From: Didymodactylos carnosus
Taxonomy: Eukaryota > Rotifera > Eurotatoria > Philodinida > Philodinidae
Direction of reading: 5' to 3'
Assembly (NCBI GenBank): GCA_905250885.1
Contig: CAJNOQ010001898.1
Span: 1 to 27,595, forward strand
DNA: 27,595 bases
The notes under the pieces were generated by a model. That model was not told where the DNA came from, made no database searches, and saw nothing but the letters and a program-made list of their open reading frames with translations. Positions 25,676-27,595 of this stretch are shown one piece after another (the stretch's first letter is position 1; the number at the start of each line of letters is the position of its first letter). A program made the position numbers and the translations under genes.

Positions 25676-26379
25676 TGATGACGAAATCACAATGTGAAGT
25701 AAATATTGTTCATTCAACTAACTTATATGATGCCAAACGATGTCTCATATATCTTCCATGGAGATACAGTTTAAAAATGGAACATGGTTGGTTTCTTATG
25801 GAATGGTTTTCTTATTCACCATCTCTCATCTCTCCAGGTTTCTTCGTTTTATTGTTCTTCATTGTGTTTGTTTTGTACATTTCCTCTCATTCAAGAACTT
25901 TTCTTCATATTTTTAGACAAAATATGCTTTGAGAACCAAATTGTTTCTATAGTTTTAATTAAAACAGCATTATAAAGCTATATTAGTTAACATCCTGTGT
26001 AGGAATGCGGTTGTGAATCACCTTTATGAATTTCTTTGCTAATTGTTCTGTTTTTTGCTTGAGTCACCTAATCAAGACTTCACTGCTTCAAGTGCGCGAT
26101 GAGGCGAATATCTGTCACACAAAAATACAAATTATACTTCTGAAAGAATTCACGAAGGAATTAAAGGACAACATAACGGTACACCTCGGATTGTATACAA
26201 GACTGACATAGAACAGCACCATACTGACGAGTGTGCCATCATTTTTTGAAAACTTGAGTTTTTTCAAAAAAAAATAGCTTTTTTCGTAGACATTGATCGC
26301 AATGAAATAAGTTTTGGTGTAGTGAAATGTAAATATACTGGTGTAAGCATGTATAAGAAAGCTACTTTCCTCTCATTTA
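25676..26379. other. Intergenic DNA downstream of IDI1
   Basis: About 700 nt. The open frames here (such as 25675-25932, rich in Phe, Ser and Leu) have no recognisable domain and are probably chance. No repeat or RNA gene was seen. Confidence 0.5.
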
Positions 26380-26709
26380 TCAATTTAGCTTTCTTGATGA
26401 AGATCGTCGTTTTGGTCTCACATCTGGAATGAATCCGAATCTTTTATTTCGTGATGTAGGCCTTTCGCGCGATGGTGGTTGAGGAAGATCGTTTATTATT
26501 CCGAGATGCAAAGAATCTCGGACTTTTCTTCATTGTTGAATTTCAGCCTACGTTTGTTCGTCTTCGAACGCCTCCTCATCTTCTTTGTCAATTTCAGCCG
26601 TTTGAATTTGCTTTCCTCTTGTCGATTTAAGGAATTCGGCTGAAGTGAATAAAAATTTTCCATTGGGAGCTTTTTTCTGCTGCATCTCGGCTGCCACTTC
26701 TTCTGGTTT
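26380..26709 (-). pseudogene. Broken coding-like stretch, family unknown
   Basis: On the minus strand a 53-codon open frame (26551-26709) reads through GKFLFTSAEFLKSTRGKQIQ and an acidic segment to a TAG at 26548-26550. A second frame, open from 26529 to a TGA at 26380-26382, continues with GFIPDVRPKRRSSSRKLN. Composition is more protein-like than the surrounding DNA: charged, low in Phe and Ile runs, GC-richer. The first part recalls, weakly, the F-x-EFL-x(n)-QI segment seen in some transposon-associated proteins. I cannot name a family. It could also be two exons of a real gene with an unrecognised intron. Confidence 0.35.
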
Positions 26710-26875
26710 CTAGCGAATTTTATTTTGCAGTCAATACTCAAATTTTTCTGTCAATTACCGAATTTCTAGTGGATGTTTGTATTCTGTTCTTCGGTAGAGC
26801 CCATCCGCGTTCCAGACAGATAACTGTTATGTTTTGATTGTCAGAAGTGATTGATGGTTCTTCCAACACATGTAA
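26710..26875. other. Short unassigned gap
   Basis: Nothing recognised between the broken coding-like stretch and the target duplication of the 219-bp MITE. Confidence 0.5.
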
Positions 26876-27110
26876 TACATGTGCAGAGCTGGAATCGGTC
26901 CGGTAAACTGGTACCGGCCAGGACCGGTTGAAAAAGTCAACCGGGTCGGTAGAGACCGGTATTTTACCAGTTGAAAGTTTTGAAACATCTGCTCTTTTTA
27001 CACTGCTTTTTGTCAAAAAAACTAAAATTTCACGTCTTTTTCAGCCAGAATAAATAAGACGATGCTCAAGACTATTATTTTCATCAACCGGTTTCAGCTC
27101 TGTACATGTG
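26876..27110. mobile_element. 219-bp hAT-type MITE with perfect 8-bp target duplication
   Basis: The element is 26884-27102. Left end CAGAGCTGGAATCGGT and the reverse complement of the right end, CAGAGCTGAAACCGGT, match at 14 of 16 positions. It is flanked by identical TACATGTG at 26876-26883 and 27103-27110. The left subterminal 75 bp are packed with ACCGGT/CCGG words in both orientations, capable of forming local hairpins. There is no coding capacity. The perfect duplication suggests it is the youngest of the three hAT-type insertions in the window. Confidence 0.9.
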
Positions 27111-27595
27111 TAATATTTTTTATGCTTTTTGGGATCGAAAGATTCTATTAATTGTCTGTAATGGACGTTGCATATAAACAGCTTGTTATAATCTACTATA
27201 AGATCGAGAGTTTTCTGGTTTTCTTTTGAAGACTATAATCGAACTGTTACAGACGTTGCACATTAAGAGATACAGTCTTTTTTCTTATGGAAATAATAAT
27301 AATAATAGGAAAAAGAGAGAAAAAACTAAATTCGAAATTTGATTTTATGATTAGCATATATAACAGTTAGAATAATTAAGATAAAATATTAGCAAAAAAC
27401 TATATATATATATATGCTTTATTACTACCCTTTGTGGGCCTGTTAAGACAAAATACAATAAAGTAGCATGGAAATTTCTGTAAATTAATTAGTTGATTTT
27501 AAAAATAGAATACACAATATAAAAAAGAAAAAGAAAACTTATAAGAAAGAAACATGCTACATATATCTGACAATTGAGCTATAAAAAAGATTCAG
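27111..27595. other. Terminal intergenic DNA
   Basis: About 485 nt of A+T-rich DNA containing short (AAT)n near 27292-27306 and (TA)n at 27401-27415. No gene, RNA or mobile-element end was recognised. Confidence 0.6.
27401..27415. repeat. (TA)n microsatellite
   Basis: About seven TA dinucleotides in A+T-rich intergenic DNA. Confidence 0.9.

Overview
The window is eukaryotic nuclear DNA, about 70% A+T. It carries six intron-containing protein genes separated by intergenic DNA with decayed transposons. Most introns are 50-70 nt with GT..AG ends. Gene content (prefoldin, cohesin, nucleolar RNA-binding protein, KCMF1, isoprenoid isomerase) is animal-like. Five of the six genes have a 3' splice site a few bases upstream of the start codon with no recognisable upstream coding exon, which fits spliced-leader trans-splicing. 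A rotifer, most likely a bdelloid, is my best guess. That is inference from architecture and not a database match.

Layout. On the minus strand: PFDN6 (286-812, 4 exons, 116 aa) and SMC3 (2049-9664, 30 exons, 1208 aa, all catalytic motifs intact). On the plus strand: a protein I do not recognise (12670-15091, 7 exons, 553 aa) with a B-box-like zinc site, a helical region, an acidic linker from micro-exons and three tandem widely spaced C-C-H-H finger-like repeats; RBM28 (16242-18562, 8 exons, 606 aa) with three rather than four RRMs; KCMF1 (18936-20256, 3 exons, 359 aa); and IDI1 (24703-25543, 2 exons, 257 aa). Exons were joined by hand from splice sites, reading frame and remembered family sequence; all six models keep frame throughout.

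Intergenic DNA. Three separate hAT-type insertions are visible, each with matching terminal inverted repeats and an 8-bp target duplication: 10428-11460 (duplication CGTAGAAT, decayed transposase dimerisation domain inside, and a second 350-bp inverted-repeat element nested within it), 20752-21960 (TGCATTRT, carrying a GC-richer insert with a CORE-SINE-like motif) and 26884-27102 (TACATGTG, a 219-bp MITE). A decayed tRNA-Thr-like sequence lies at 23922-23991, flanked by related hairpin/direct repeats.

The genes are housekeeping functions with no evident shared pathway (tubulin/actin folding, chromosome cohesion, ribosome biogenesis, ubiquitination, isoprenoids). They are neighbours, not an operon. 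The two items closest to something undescribed are the 12670-15091 protein family and the array of short 3'-splice-site leaders just before start codons.
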